A stretch of 64,000 bases of DNA, taken from the NCBI GenBank assembly GCA_963573305.1, contig OY754332.1:50381559-50445558 (forward strand), in the 5' to 3' direction. Every line of letters begins with the position of its first letter. The first letter of the stretch is position 1. This document shows positions 13,129-25,322 of the stretch, in pieces. The position numbers were made by a program, and so were the translations under genes. This DNA is from Pyrrhosoma nymphula (taxonomy: Eukaryota; Arthropoda; Insecta; Odonata; Coenagrionidae). The notes under the pieces are model-generated. The model was not told the origin of the DNA. It did no database searches and was given only the letters and a program-made list of their open reading frames with translations.

Positions 13129-13491
13129 CCCTGGTGAAGAGGCCCGTGTTCTTTCGGAACCCCGCTCCCGCCTCGCTTGATTAGATCCCACTCCGCAGTG
13201 TGTTGCAATTATCCCAAAAATGTTGGGCGCCTCGTCATCACGGCCTCTCTGGCGACGACCGGCCGTAAAATGAGTGCGGTCTTCGCCATGTTCGTTCACC
13301 TCCTCTGCAAGTCCCTCCACTGCTTCCGGGTCTATTCCGGAGAATGCCAATCCTGAGGTAATGAGGCGTCCCCGAAGTGTGGTGGCCGTCCTTTCGATGC
13401 GGTAATCGCCTACGGAGATCGATGGCTGTTCAATCAACCGTAGCCTCCGAGATATAGGTAAGGAACTGAACCCCGTAATTTTGATCGTCAT
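13129..13491 (-). CDS. Unassigned minus-strand ORF with splice-like borders
   Basis: A 121-codon open segment starting at an ATG (13491) and reading MTIKITGFSSLPISRRLRLI, then SVGDYRIERTATTLRGRLI and IDPEAVEGLAEEVNEHGEDR. Just before the ATG the minus strand reads TTTACAAACAG, a plausible acceptor. After codon 121 it reads GTGAGTAA, a strong donor; without splicing the frame runs on to 13014. The segment is exactly 363 nt, symmetric in phase, and richer in G and C than its surroundings. I recognise no family or motif. It could be an exon of an unseen gene or a piece of an unknown mobile element. Confidence 0.35.
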
Positions 13492-16400
13492 CTGTTTGTA
13501 AATAGTAGGCCTAAAATTTTCAATTTCCTGTTGGGGCTAAGGAGAAAAAATTGAATAGGAGGCTAATATTGCATTTAAGACTTGGTTATTACCGTATAAT
13601 TTCTTTAAATTAGCAGATAGCTGAATAAATTCTTAAACCGATGGAATGCGTAGTTGTAACAATGCGCTGATAGTCACGAAATTCCAGGGCGCCTATTCCA
13701 GGTGAACATTTTTTTCGACTTATCGGGATCACATGCCTCGCGAATAAATGACACCTTGGGTGTTACATAAGCGGCATTTGGCTTTGTTGCGGAGGGAATC
13801 GCTTAAACAGGTATCGGAAAATAGGTAGCAATTACTGTTTTCAACCAAGAAATTTTACCTCCTCTTCAACTCGTTTATTACATGGCAATGAGGAGCCAAT
13901 GTGAGTTTTTATCTTCTCTTTTATTACTTTTAGTGAAATTGACTTTGTATTACACCCAATCTTGTGTTTATCAATCATTGAAGTGATGCGCATACAACTT
14001 CTAATTTAGCTTAAGTTTTCCTATTAATTGCCTAAAATACCTCGCTAAAATAGTGCTAATGCTTTCTTAAATATATATACATTGTTAATAAAAGTAAAGT
14101 GGCCCTCAAAATGTTGCACATGGCTAAAAATTATAGCCTAACTTTTTGGAACCTCACCATAAGAAAAAAATCATAGCAAGCGCATTTCCTACGCTTTTCA
14201 TGGGATTACTAAATAGGCACTGCTGCGGCCTGTACATCTCGGAGGGTAAGAATCAACCCTCCAATTTTGAATAGGAACTGTTGAAAATTTACACCAGAAA
14301 AATTGACCTCAAAAAGCCCCGCTGAGCATTTGTTCACTTCTTCCCTACGCCTCATCGATCCTGTATTGTTATTATCTATCAGCGTTTTCTAATTCTCATC
14401 CTTTTTCGAATGAAATTATGAACACCGCTTAGTCCCATTTTTGTTAATTCCAAGCCTGACTTGGGCCTGGAATTTACACTACAGAATGATTTTTAAATCC
14501 GAGTCGTCTTATTGAAAACCAATATCCACATCCAGAAGCCATAAAATATACTTTTTGGTGATGGGTAGATACCTATTGACAGCATTGAAATGGATTTCTT
14601 TAAGGTAAAATTGATTGAAAAGTTAAATTTCCCATAACTCATACCCTCACTATTCGCAGACGATGAAGTAAAAGCCTACTTGTTGGGCAAAAATTTTAAA
14701 TAGTTGCATTAGGATTCGACACACTTTTTTTTCTATTTTCACTGGAGGAAAAATAATCATGGAAAATGAAATAGTTTACCGTTCTGCCACGTTAAGCGCG
14801 AAAGATTACTTTATGAAGAGCTTACTGCTGTAATAGATGTTCTCTCTAAGATAATGCTGCCACTAAACTGTCTCTCTAGCTGTTGATGTGCTGGATTCGA
14901 AGGGTACCTAACATAATTGTCTCACGAGGACATATCCACTATGTTTAGAAGTACCCATCTTCTCTAACCCAGGATGGCCGCCTAATCTGGTCTACATTTT
15001 TTACATGGTACCGGCGGGCCAATGGCCGCGATTGTCAGGGCATAATGACGCTCGAAGCAGCGCGACCACGTGGTGTTGAATGGGGCAGCGACGCTGCTGA
15101 ACGCACGTGCGCGACGCGATGCTCTTCTGCCACTTGCGGCGGGTGCGCGCGTGGCGCCTCCATCCGCCCATCACTACTCCTCGGAGGATATCCACACCTG
15201 GGAATCGCTGCGTTTTTATTGGCCACCCAGAATGAATGAGGGTGCAATTCACTCGGTTTTCCCGTGAGCAGGATTATCGCACTGGGCCCCATAAGGGTTT
15301 CAAAACGAACCATTTCTATCTGCAGTGCTGCATTAAGGATAAGCATCACAACACTGGCAAGCAAGGGAATCTTTTCAGGGAGCTGTGTGGACCAGACTCC
15401 CTCTGCGTGGTACTTAGCTCCTAGCGTATGCTTCATGTGGTCCAGATGCTTTTGCCGCAGTAAGTTATTTGTCTGCAACTTAAGGCGAAATTTAATGCTG
15501 TATACATTATTTAAGTGAAAGTGGAGGTCCAGAGACATGAATGTTGATTTAAATTTCGTGTTTTTTCCTAAGGTTGTTTTCTATGTTTTCCATCTCTGGG
15601 AAACGTAATGTCACAGATATATCTGTTACCCACGTTACATTATCAATATATCACGCTTATTCAAACTTTCCCTCCTGTGGTATATTGGTGTCAATGGCAG
15701 CGAGAGGTTATTGCATTGGAGTTTCAGTTTATCGCCACTATGAAAAAATACTTATGGCTTTAACAGGGAGTTGATAAACAATGAGACGCGGTCGGCTTCA
15801 CCGTGATCATAAGCCGCCTCGCAAAGAGTTCGAATTTGATTTTCACGTCAACGAATCCCGAGGCAAGAGACAGGAATTCATTTTACTTTGAAGCAAACAC
15901 TGTCAACCCCCGCGTGAAATCAAACCCGAGGCCATTCAATTTCTTCCCGCAGATGAGCTTTCACTCGGCTGAAAGACAAAATGAAAACGAAAATATTCCC
16001 CTAGCGGGCACAGAAAATTCCGCATTCTTCGGAACATGAATAATTGGTCTTGCACCCGCTTTTGCCCGCCCGCTCCCCCGCTGTCATAACGGCGGAGCCA
16101 CCACCCGGCTCTTGCCACCACCGCCACTCATTCGCATTGCATTGAGGGAGTGAGCGGCGCTTCCCGGGCTCAAAAAGTCCCGTGACCGGGGGCGGAGTGG
16201 GGTTGCGCTCCCGCGTCGACTCCCGCGGGCCGCGAGGCCCATGTCGTGACCCAGGGCGATTGACCGACTTGGCTGTTGTGCCTTCGGGGGGTGGAGGGGC
16301 GGGGGCGGGGTGGGGGTGGTGGGCGCGGGGGGAGGGACGGGACGGAGGGCGTGGGGCCGCTAAGGTGTCCTTTCTTCTCTTAAGCGACGAGGCAACCGTC

Positions 16401-17092
16401 TACTTTTCTTCGCTTAATGGGAATGAAGCATTTTTGCCGGGTGCGTAGGACGTTATCATCTTTGGAGGGTAAAAGGTCGTGTTCTTTGACGAGAAATACT
16501 GAATTGAACCTCTTTTGTTCTTCGTGGAGCATGAGCACGCAGCAATGAAAAACAATAGTAGTTGCAGAATTTGAGGATTTTTTCTCGATTGGGCGTAAGA
16601 GAGAGACACGTCTCCGGAGAGAATTTGTCGTGTAATGTCCTTCCCTCCTCCCCTTCTTCGCGTGACAGTGACGTATATGGACATGACGTCACCATTAATA
16701 TTCATCCGACGTATCCCATCGATGTCGAGCCCAGGCGACGGGGAGGAGCTGCGAGTTTTCTCTCCTTTTCAGAGTAGTGAGCGCAGGAATGGGGAAATCC
16801 CATTTGCCAGAGCCATTTTGTTTTCGCATACAAATCGTCTCGAGTTTCCGCATTGCTAATGAGGCCACGGTCACCGACCAGCGTGGAGGAAAATGAAAGG
16901 ACCGACCATTGAAGTTAAACAATCACTTCCTTAAGGTCCCCCATTTAAATAACTGTAAACGCTGGAACCTCCGAGAATGCTGATAAATATATTGGTGGTA
17001 AATGTTTTAGTTTACTGAATTAGAATTTACAGTTTTCCGCGATTACTTTCATTTGACAGTAGTATACTTACATGATAGCACATACTTCAGAG
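13492..17092. other. No gene assigned; GC-rich patches at 15.0-15.2 and 16.05-16.4 kb
   Basis: Two CpG-rich patches stand out from AT-rich surroundings: 15005-15235 and about 16050-16370 (the second strongly G-rich, GGGGCGGGGGCGGGG-like). Open frames there overlap on several frames and none carries a recognisable domain. They could be promoter-type islands or 5' non-coding exons. Confidence 0.4.
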
Positions 17093-17275
17093 GAACGGCC
17101 CCGTTGGCGGCGGGGTTAAGCCCTCGCTTCCTACCCCATGGTCAAGGGTTCGAGTTCCTCTGGTATGGATTTTTTTCAGTCTGGTGGGTGAACATGGTTG
17201 TATGTGTTTGCCCTTTGTTAAACGTTGTAGCACAAAAGGTAAAAGGCTTAAATGGTTGTTTCCGGGTTGATTGAA
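17093..17275 (+). mobile_element. tRNA-derived SINE, family A
   Basis: A tRNA-like head with TTGGCGGCGGGGTTAAG (A-box region) and GGGTTCGAGTTCC (B-box with one extra T) is followed by ATTTTTTTC, AACATGGTTGTATGTG and CGGGTTGA. The body aligns in order with the copy at 50.69 kb, so the two define one family. No clear poly-A tail remains. A pol III-type internal promoter is implied by the boxes. Confidence 0.65.
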
Positions 17276-20200
17276 ATATAATTCGTTTAAGTAAATTGTC
17301 AGGTTCTTGATCATAACGCTGTACCAACGAACGAAGGAAAAAGAGATAGAAAGCATGCATTTAGAAAAATGTTTAGCGTTCTCCCTTGCGATCCAAGTGT
17401 TTGACTGAGAGTAAGTTATTCTAAAGGCCATATTTTTAGAAAAATAAATGCTTGCGGTAGTTGGAGTACATAATGGAACAACAAATACGTCGATACTTAA
17501 TGTTAGCGACGTATCAAGAGTGCTGTTTCAGGAACTTTATTACAATTTAAAGTTGGCTCAGGGGAACCATAGAGCAAGGAATGAAACACATGAAAATTGG
17601 AATTGTAACTCTAATAAACTCCGAGATTAAATATTTTATTTCCCAACTAATGGGATCACTAGGGATCCTGCGATTTTTCCATTCATACATTTAGGCTTCA
17701 CGCCGCAAGCCGATTAAAGAATATAAAAGATTGGACGCATGCTTATAGGTGCGCAGTGCTATTGTCCTTCACTCAAATTTATTTAGTGCCCATTATTGTG
17801 AAATCAGTGCTATAGTGACAAGAAATACCGGGGTGATTTATTTCAGGCAAGTTCTTTCACTTCTTCATGGGCCTGAAAAAACATTGTTCATTTTCGCGAT
17901 CAATCGTCTCCAGGCAAATTATTGACCCAAGTACTTTTTAAAGAATTTTGTTTCCTTCTCGAGAGTTAAGTTATATCCCTTGCGGGAATTCGAACAAAAT
18001 TTCGTTCACTCTTGGCTGGGGTCTTGGAACCTAGGCTAGCTGGACGGTGACTTCGTCTCTGAAACCAGAAGGGAGCAATTGTTTGGTCATATTAGTTGGA
18101 TTGATAATGACCTTGACCAGTTGACGATGAGGGGTTGTGGATTTAAGGTTGGTAGTGAAAGTGTATTTGTCATGAAACTTCGATTCTGATGCTTCAGTTT
18201 CAGTATATATAATTTTATCGCATATAACAATGCTTACTTGCCTCCATAAGGTTTCCATTAGCTTGCGCTGAGGATTAAAGTAGTAATGCATCGACAAGTG
18301 TAACGATTACACAAGAAAAGGGTCGAATGTCAATTGTTTGTTAAAGGCTTTGTGCGTATAATAATCATTTCACATCCATATGTAATCACATTGATTCCTT
18401 ACTTCTCAACAGCATGCTAGAATCTGTGGAGGGAAGAAGGGAAAATGATGTTGGTGGTGAAGGCGCATTTTTGGAGAACGAAAAATACCATCTCGTTGCA
18501 GGTAAAGTAGGAGTTCATTATTAAAAATTTCGTAATTTATCTGCTATGGAGTAAAGCCTTTTAAGTCCAAACCATTATGTTTATTGGTGGAAGCCAACAT
18601 TGTTGGTTTTTATCAAAAATTTATTTCTCTCTGTATAATTTTGCGAGTTATTAATCTTCTAATCACCCTTTTGGAGTCCCCACCCTTTGAAATTCATAGC
18701 AATTATTTCACGTGTCCTAAATGAATTTGGCTTAAACAGAAACTCAAAAGGTTATGAATCGAAAATTTTAAAAGTCTTCAATATAGCGTACGCCAATGAA
18801 TCTATAACGGACATTTTCTCTCAAGTTGCCGCATCAGAGTATGAGGGGTGAGGGGAACCCACTAAAATGGTTGAAATTTATATAATTAAGAACTAATGAG
18901 GGATTCCTCAAGCCTTGAAATCCATTGATGCAATAAAAGTACTCATCTCTGAGTGAATACCCATGCTTGAGGAACAAAAAACTAATTCCCTACTTGATAC
19001 ACCCCTTTTAACTCTATTTCTTACGGCCCATGAATAAAAACCTAGAAATAATAAATATATCAGAACTTAGCGATATAATTCCACCTTAAAGTTTAATGAT
19101 TCGGGTATATTATTTCCATCGTGAATGCTAATTTTTTAACCTTTAATAATTTCATTAAATATACTAATTGTGTTAAATTTGCTATTTGAGTGAACTTTCA
19201 CATTAATGGAAGATGCATGAATTGTAAGATAAATAGTTTTAATAACATTTTACGTGTATGAATTACAAAATTATAGTTCAGTATTCACGTAGTGGTAACA
19301 TTAGTTAGAGTATTTACATATTATGTGTGATTCTAAATGTTTATCCTTTTGCTTAGCCTTAGTCACTTCTAATTGCTGTTGTACTTTATGTGCTTATGAC
19401 CTGGAGTTAGGATAGAGTCGAAAATTAAGTAGTACTGTCCATAAATGGCTGATATCTTTCACGAAATTCACGTGTGTATTTAAGAGTGATTTTAATTTGG
19501 ATGTTTTATACTGTGGTCAGCGATACCGATGAGTAAAATCTGTTATTTGCTTCAATCACCCCATGATTTTGTTTTCATTGTTTGTACTATGCTTTATTCT
19601 TGTTTAAGTTTCAGATAAAATTAAAATAACAAATCATACCAACATTTTAGAGAGAAATATTATAGCAGTTTGTGTTCAGCAAGAACTCAATGAACATTAG
19701 TTCAATGTAATTTTTAAACGGAGTCTCCAATATTGCTTGCACTAAAAAATCATACTTTAGTATAATATTATTTTTTTGTCTTGTTAAAGCCATGTTAAAC
19801 AATTATGGCAGGCGGCCTATATTTCTTTCCATTTGATTCTACATTTAGATGAAATCCGCATCGTTAAGTTGCAATTATATCTCACTTAATGTGGTTCCAC
19901 CGTAAAATGACTTAAATGTCATTTTATTTATATTTTGTTTACTTGTAGAAAAAGTTGTCCTCTATCTGATATGAACAACAAAATAACACCTTTCCACGCT
20001 ATTTTATTCTATAATTGAACTTGAAATCACATGGTATTCAATGGGGGGATGAGAGAACCATGGGGAAAAATAGTATTTTTCCATAAAATATATATGCCAT
20101 TTTTGCGGAAAACTTTTTATAAGAGGGAAATAATCCAGAGAAATTGAATAAAAATAAAATATAGGCATCTTACCACCTTATTGTTTTAGTTATTGAAGAA

Positions 20201-22570
20201 TTAATGCCGTAATTGAAGTCAAAATGCGGTAATTCATAGGAAATGGCGCTGCAGTCGGTAGTCCTATGGCTGGAAAAAAAGTGCTCATTGAAAATAAAAT
20301 CGTGGAATAATCTATTTATGTTGCACCTTACTTTTGGGTTTCTACAGGTAATGCATTTCATCAGCGAAAGCAGGATTTTTTGGACAAAATATAAAAAATG
20401 TGGAATTTAGTATTTGTTTTGACTCACCCAGTCGCGGCGGAACCTCCTTAATAAGCTGTGCAAGAGTGAAAATATATTCCCTTTTCAAAATTGTAGACGG
20501 TTGGTGGGCCACCATGCATCGTCTTTCCAACCACGCTTCTTCTGGTAATTGAGAGTTTACGAATGGGAATTTCATAGCTCATTTTTAAAATAATCTCTAT
20601 GAGTATTAGGGGCATCAGGTAATCAATATTGGGATAGTTAATATCGTCTAGTACTGGAATTGAGATGCTAATGGAATGTTATGGTTTGAAACATTTGTAT
20701 TTTGTAACATTTTTTCCCTCTCGTCAATGAGGAAATCCTTAGACCTCCTAGTCTGCAAATTAACCCGCTGACCAGAGGCTTCAATATTCATAGCATTGAG
20801 AGAGACCTCTATTCCGACATAGCTGTGAACGGATCTTTTTCTGAAGTTTGTAGAAGTAATCCTTTTGAAATGATGTATCCAAAATTTCACACGAACAGGG
20901 ATGAGAGTGACTCAAAGGCGTGATCCAAATCGACCTTAAGTACTCCGAGGCCCTACCGTTTGGCAAAGCATTACTCTTTCCCTCTTACACTAGTATCTAT
21001 CGATTCATTTTCCGATTCCTTAAATTAATTACGCAAATGGGGAGCGGGAGGACGGTGTTGTGGCACCGAGCCGAGAAGAAATTGAATGAAACGAGTGTCT
21101 GGGCTTGTGATGGACCGTTTGAGAGTGAGTGCTCAGGGCACGGGGTAGCATTTGGAGTGAGGGAGAAGAGGCGCCGGGCAAGGCGAGCCAACGGCGGGGG
21201 AAGCAGCAAATCAGGGACTTGGTGACGTTTGACTGCGAGGACGAGAGATTTTCATTAGGAGTGCTCTAGTGTGCCTTTTGTAGTCTAGTCCCGAATCAAG
21301 GAAATTCTCGAGGTATTTGTTGCCGATTTTCCTTTCACTCTGAATTCTTCTGTATACCTCTGCAAAATCAATTACCTCGCCAAGCAGTAACAAAGGAAAT
21401 TTTGCAACTTAAAGATAAATGGCAGGCAGATAATTGAAATTTTAATTCCATGCTAACAACCATAGTCATACTAACGTATCATATTTTGGATTAGCTGTTC
21501 AGAATGTCTCCTGAGTATATATCAACATAATAAATAAAAGGAAATATGTTGATTAAAGGAACAGTGAGAATAAAAGAGGCATTCATGGAAAAATGTTTCG
21601 CCCAAATCACCCTGCTGAAAGTGATCCAAAGTAACGCTATACATGTGTCGAGGATCGAGGTGAATTGGATTGAATACTTTTTAATAAGACAACTTTGGCG
21701 CAAAACTATGGCGTGGGTTTTGTGGCAGATCGGTCCTGGACCTTCATATCTTTCGGAGCAGTGATTTCAAATTCATTTGTACTCTACTAATATGCCCATG
21801 ACATGGATTAAAGAAGACACCTTATGTTAGTTTATGGCTAAATAGTTGCGTCTCCTCATTTACTTATGTCCTTGGGAACGTTTCAATTTCGTTCAAAATG
21901 TTCCACACGACTAGCTTTATAACTCCATTGAATATTTCGTTATAAGGCGTCACTTGCCTTTTATTCCCCCTCCTTTATTCTCTTTGGAAAAGAGCTTTCA
22001 TTGCGAATCTCTACCATTATCTGCTTTCAATGTGACTTTTATTCTTTTATGAAATGTTTTTAGTTCAGTATTCTTTCGTACGATTTGGTTTTTTATTGAA
22101 AGTAATCTGTATACCCTCCTCCCAGCTATATCTCCAGACTGTTGTATGAAGAATCAGTACTTCCCTACGTCCCTGCCTCTGGTCAAAACACAATACTTTA
22201 TTTCACCTATCAAAGATAAATTGCAGTCCCAAAAAATCCCGTTTCCTAATTGAAAACAGCTTATGCTTACCAAATAGCTCTAATTCCAAGTAGTTATCCT
22301 ATTAAGGATATCAGAACTCCTTAGCATTCTAGTTCATTTCTCCTCCTGCTTATGATCGTACGGCCATATTTGTGTTAGTGGTTGAATTATCTCCGGGCTC
22401 TAGAGAATTCTTCATCCACATATTCGTCGGAAGAAAACCAAATCCTTAGCACTTAAATCAGTACTTGTTCTTTCACTCTCACTACTCTGTGAGCAATCTG
22501 AAAGCTCAGGCTTGTGGGCGGCGCGTAGGTCGCCGTAGCGAGCCTTTTGACTCGCGCCCCATTCGAAAAG
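17276..22570. other. No gene seen upstream of the P-loop exon
   Basis: AT-rich, with a slightly GC-richer stretch at 21040-21240. No upstream sulfotransferase exon with a membrane segment could be picked out. Confidence 0.5.
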
Positions 22571-22835
22571 GGTCTCCCTCCGAGCATGATGGCGTGTGTC
22601 ACTCGCATAGGGCAGGGGCCGCAGCTGGATCTCGGCCGCAGGTCCTTCGCGCCGTGGCCTGGCTCGGAGCAGTGCGGCCACTTCCACGTGCACTTTGCCA
22701 AGCAGAAGTCGCTGCCGATGACGGCCTTGGTCTCGTTCCCGGGCAGTGGCAACACGTGGGTCCGCTACCTCCTCGAGACGTCGTCCGGAATCTTCACCGG
22801 GAGCGTGTACACGGACAGACAGCTCATCAGCAAGG
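22571..22835 (+). CDS. WSCD-type sulfotransferase, first recognised coding exon (P-loop exon)
   Basis: Encodes the cofactor-binding start of a WSCD-family sulfotransferase, a Golgi-type enzyme family that would transfer sulfate from PAPS. Seen directly: the segment ALVSFPGSGNTWVRYLLE (about residues 47-64 counted from the ATG at 22586) is the 5'-phosphosulfate-binding P-loop with the Gly-Ser-Gly-Asn-Thr-Trp core. TGSVY follows and is typical of this family. The exon ends in the middle of a Gly codon (phase 1) at a strong GTGAGT donor, and exon 37448 completes the codon. The 5' edge is uncertain: an in-frame TAG lies at 22526-22528, an AG acceptor candidate at 22569-22570, and ATGs at 22586 and 22589. 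If the ATG is the true start, the protein has no visible signal or membrane anchor, so an upstream exon is likely. The family is clear; the exact member and substrate are not known. Confidence 0.85.
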
Positions 22836-23574
22836 GTGAGTACTTGCCCGCCGCAGCGGCCTTACCACAAACAAACTAAATTTCTGAAGGTACAGGACGG
22901 GGGTTGGCCCCACAGCGTGAGAACTAGGCGGGGGATGAGAAGGATCAGAATCACAGCGTTGTTTGACATGTCTCGTGGAAAATGATGAAGGGGACACTTT
23001 TATTGTGAAGACAGAATGTCACATCACATTAGGTCTTTGAAGCATGTAAGGAGTTGAGATAGCTGTCATTTTTACTAACCATTATCTCCTATTGACCCAA
23101 AAATATATTTTTTGAGAGCTACTCACGACCAATTTGCTTCTTTATCTTCGAGACAACTAGTTATACGCTAGTTTGAAACCAGAGATGTAGGTATCTGAAT
23201 ACTAAAATAGGTACTTCTATTTAGTAGGCAGCGGATAAAGTAAGCGGAAATTTATTTAGGAAATTACCTATATAAGCTCGTTTCTCATCCAGGTAAATCG
23301 AAGTTCATTTATCATGGAGGTTGAAGTCGAATTTTTAGACCAATAATCCGCGGGTTAAAAGAACGAGTGAAATATGTCATATAGTACCCTTTATCGCTAA
23401 CCTGATAGCTTCTCGCATTTTAAACCCATTGAAATTCATAGGGAAAGGTTTTTCTCTAGATATTTAGGGACGGGAACTCGCACAAGATTTGGTAGATAGA
23501 ATGAATGGGGCTGAGATTTGGCCGACTAACCATGATACGTAAACATAACCTAATGCAAGGGATGAGGTGAGAAG

Positions 23575-23665
23575 AGGCGCCCTGGATTGAGGTGACTGGG
23601 GATCGAACCCACCTCTCCCCTCGTGTTTGCTTGGCCTCTTTTCCGTCCAGCCGTGTGTTTTCATA
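23575..23665 (-). mobile_element. tRNA-like head of a SINE, minus strand
   Basis: On the minus strand GGTGGGTTCGATCCCCAGTC is a clear B-box/T-arm. About 40 bases upstream is a possible A-box near GGCTGGACGG. No family member with a matching body was found in this window. Confidence 0.42.
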
Positions 23666-25039
23666 TCTCCAGCGCCTTTGGGGTGCGCGCCTCACCTCCA
23701 TACCCCCCTTGTTCCCCCTTCTGAATCGCCCAAGCCACCTCTCTTTCGCGACCCTATCCGTGTCTGCTCATTCAGAGCGCAGTGACGGAATGACCTCACA
23801 CCCCTAGACTTGAGACCGGTCACGTGGCTAGCTCATGAAAAACCCGGCTCCTGCCTCTGCACATGTGTTCATCAACTTAATTAATTTTCATGCACCGGGA
23901 CCCAGCGTTTCACAAGCATTTGTTGCAGATCAGGGACCATATGTAGTCTTTACAATTGCTTTTCTACAGATTCTACTCTTTATTCTGTTGTATTTTTTAC
24001 GGCTCCGTCAGCGGAAAGTCCGGCGCTATCTCGGTCAGTGGCCCCTGGCTCTCTCCCGTGAGCGTTCCGTGCGCTGTCCTTGAGAGCAGCGGGAAAAATT
24101 CAGCCCTTCAGCGCCATTCCGAGCAATGGCGTCCCCCTCCCACCCCCTATGCACTCCTCACCCTCAGACCACACTCCCTTGACCAGCCCCCTCCCCCCTC
24201 TCGCTAGCATCTCTGAGATCCTCGTGAACACTGCGCAGCGGAAGTAAACTTGGTGTTTCAGCTACTAAAAACACCAGAAATGGCAACAGGATTAGGCAGT
24301 AATACATACATAAAGATTATCATGTTATAATTCAGTTGCTTTACCCTCAAGCCTTTTTACAGTTACGTTGAATGTTGGCGAGGAATATCCGCTCTAATAA
24401 TTTCATTCACTGCACGGTCGATTTTGTTGCACGCACAGCATGTAAGAATGACGATTTAGGTCGTAATTGAAATTCCTTGCGTGCACCTGTAAAAGTTATT
24501 GCCACCGTTTTCCTGGTTTATTTTTGAAGTGAAAACTTCTCTTGGGAGGGTCTACTCTACGCCTGCTCTCGGCTTGATTTCCATGGGAGTAAACGCAAAA
24601 GCGTGACACTCGAAGCGTCAAATTTTAATCGTTCCGTTCCCACTATCTATAGCACATATGAATATAGTACGGCGAAGAGAAGAGAAAGAAAGCGCGCCCT
24701 ATATATATAGTACATACGGCTTAGGAGAGTGTGTGCTATAGCTATTGCCGCGAAGCAAACATAGTAAAATTGACGAAATATCTGTAAAATCATCCAATAT
24801 TTTTTTCAAAATTTGTTCATGCTTTTGGGAAGCTTGTTTCAAATCCGTTTTTGCTAAATTATAGAAAAAGTAATCTCTTCGCCACGTAAGGAATTTAATG
24901 TTTTGCATTGACACAATTAAATATATGATTATAACAATTTTTGCTATAATTTTAAAGAAATAAAAAAGTAATAAAATTCTTACATTTCCAATTATTACCG
25001 TATACAAAAATTGGTTCGCGGATTCTCGGCGAAGACTAT

Positions 25040-25322
25040 GATGAAATAACATTAATAATAAGCGGTGACTTTAATGTTGATTTTGGAAAAGATAATGCCC
25101 AGCCATTGCTAGATTTCTTTGAAAAGGAATTAGGTTTGACAGTGAATAACAATAGAAACGACGCAACAACAAAAGGTGGAACGACAATAGATGCTGTATT
25201 TTCTAGATATATACATAATATTAAATCACATTCTTGTATCCCATTTTAGTTATCATAAGCCAATAATTACTTTAATTAAAGATTGTAATAATGATGTAAA
25301 TAATTTGTCAATTGAGGAACAA
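25040..25322 (+). pseudogene. Endonuclease-domain fragment (exonuclease-endonuclease-phosphatase fold)
   Basis: Reads DYDEITLIISGDFNVDFG followed by LLDFFEKELGLTVNNN, TTKGGTTIDAVFSRY and HNIKSHSC. After a frameshift near 25247 it continues SYHKPIITLIK and ends at a stop (about 25322). GDFN and the final SYHKP/SDH-type histidine segment mark the C-terminal half of an APE-type endonuclease. The GTTIDAVFSRY...SYHKP wording resembles the endonuclease at the end of Helentron-type helicases and of some LINEs. Which of the two cannot be settled from this fragment. No helicase or reverse transcriptase was found beside it. Confidence 0.65.

Noticed and set aside
15001..15538. 83- and 167-codon minus-strand frames
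   Set aside because: Open because stops are rare in GC-rich sequence; no domain, and equally long plus-strand frames overlap.
24699..25052. 117-codon minus-strand frame next to the endonuclease fragment
   Set aside because: AT-rich, Ile/Leu/Phe-rich translation without motif; could be part of the same decayed element but not supportable.
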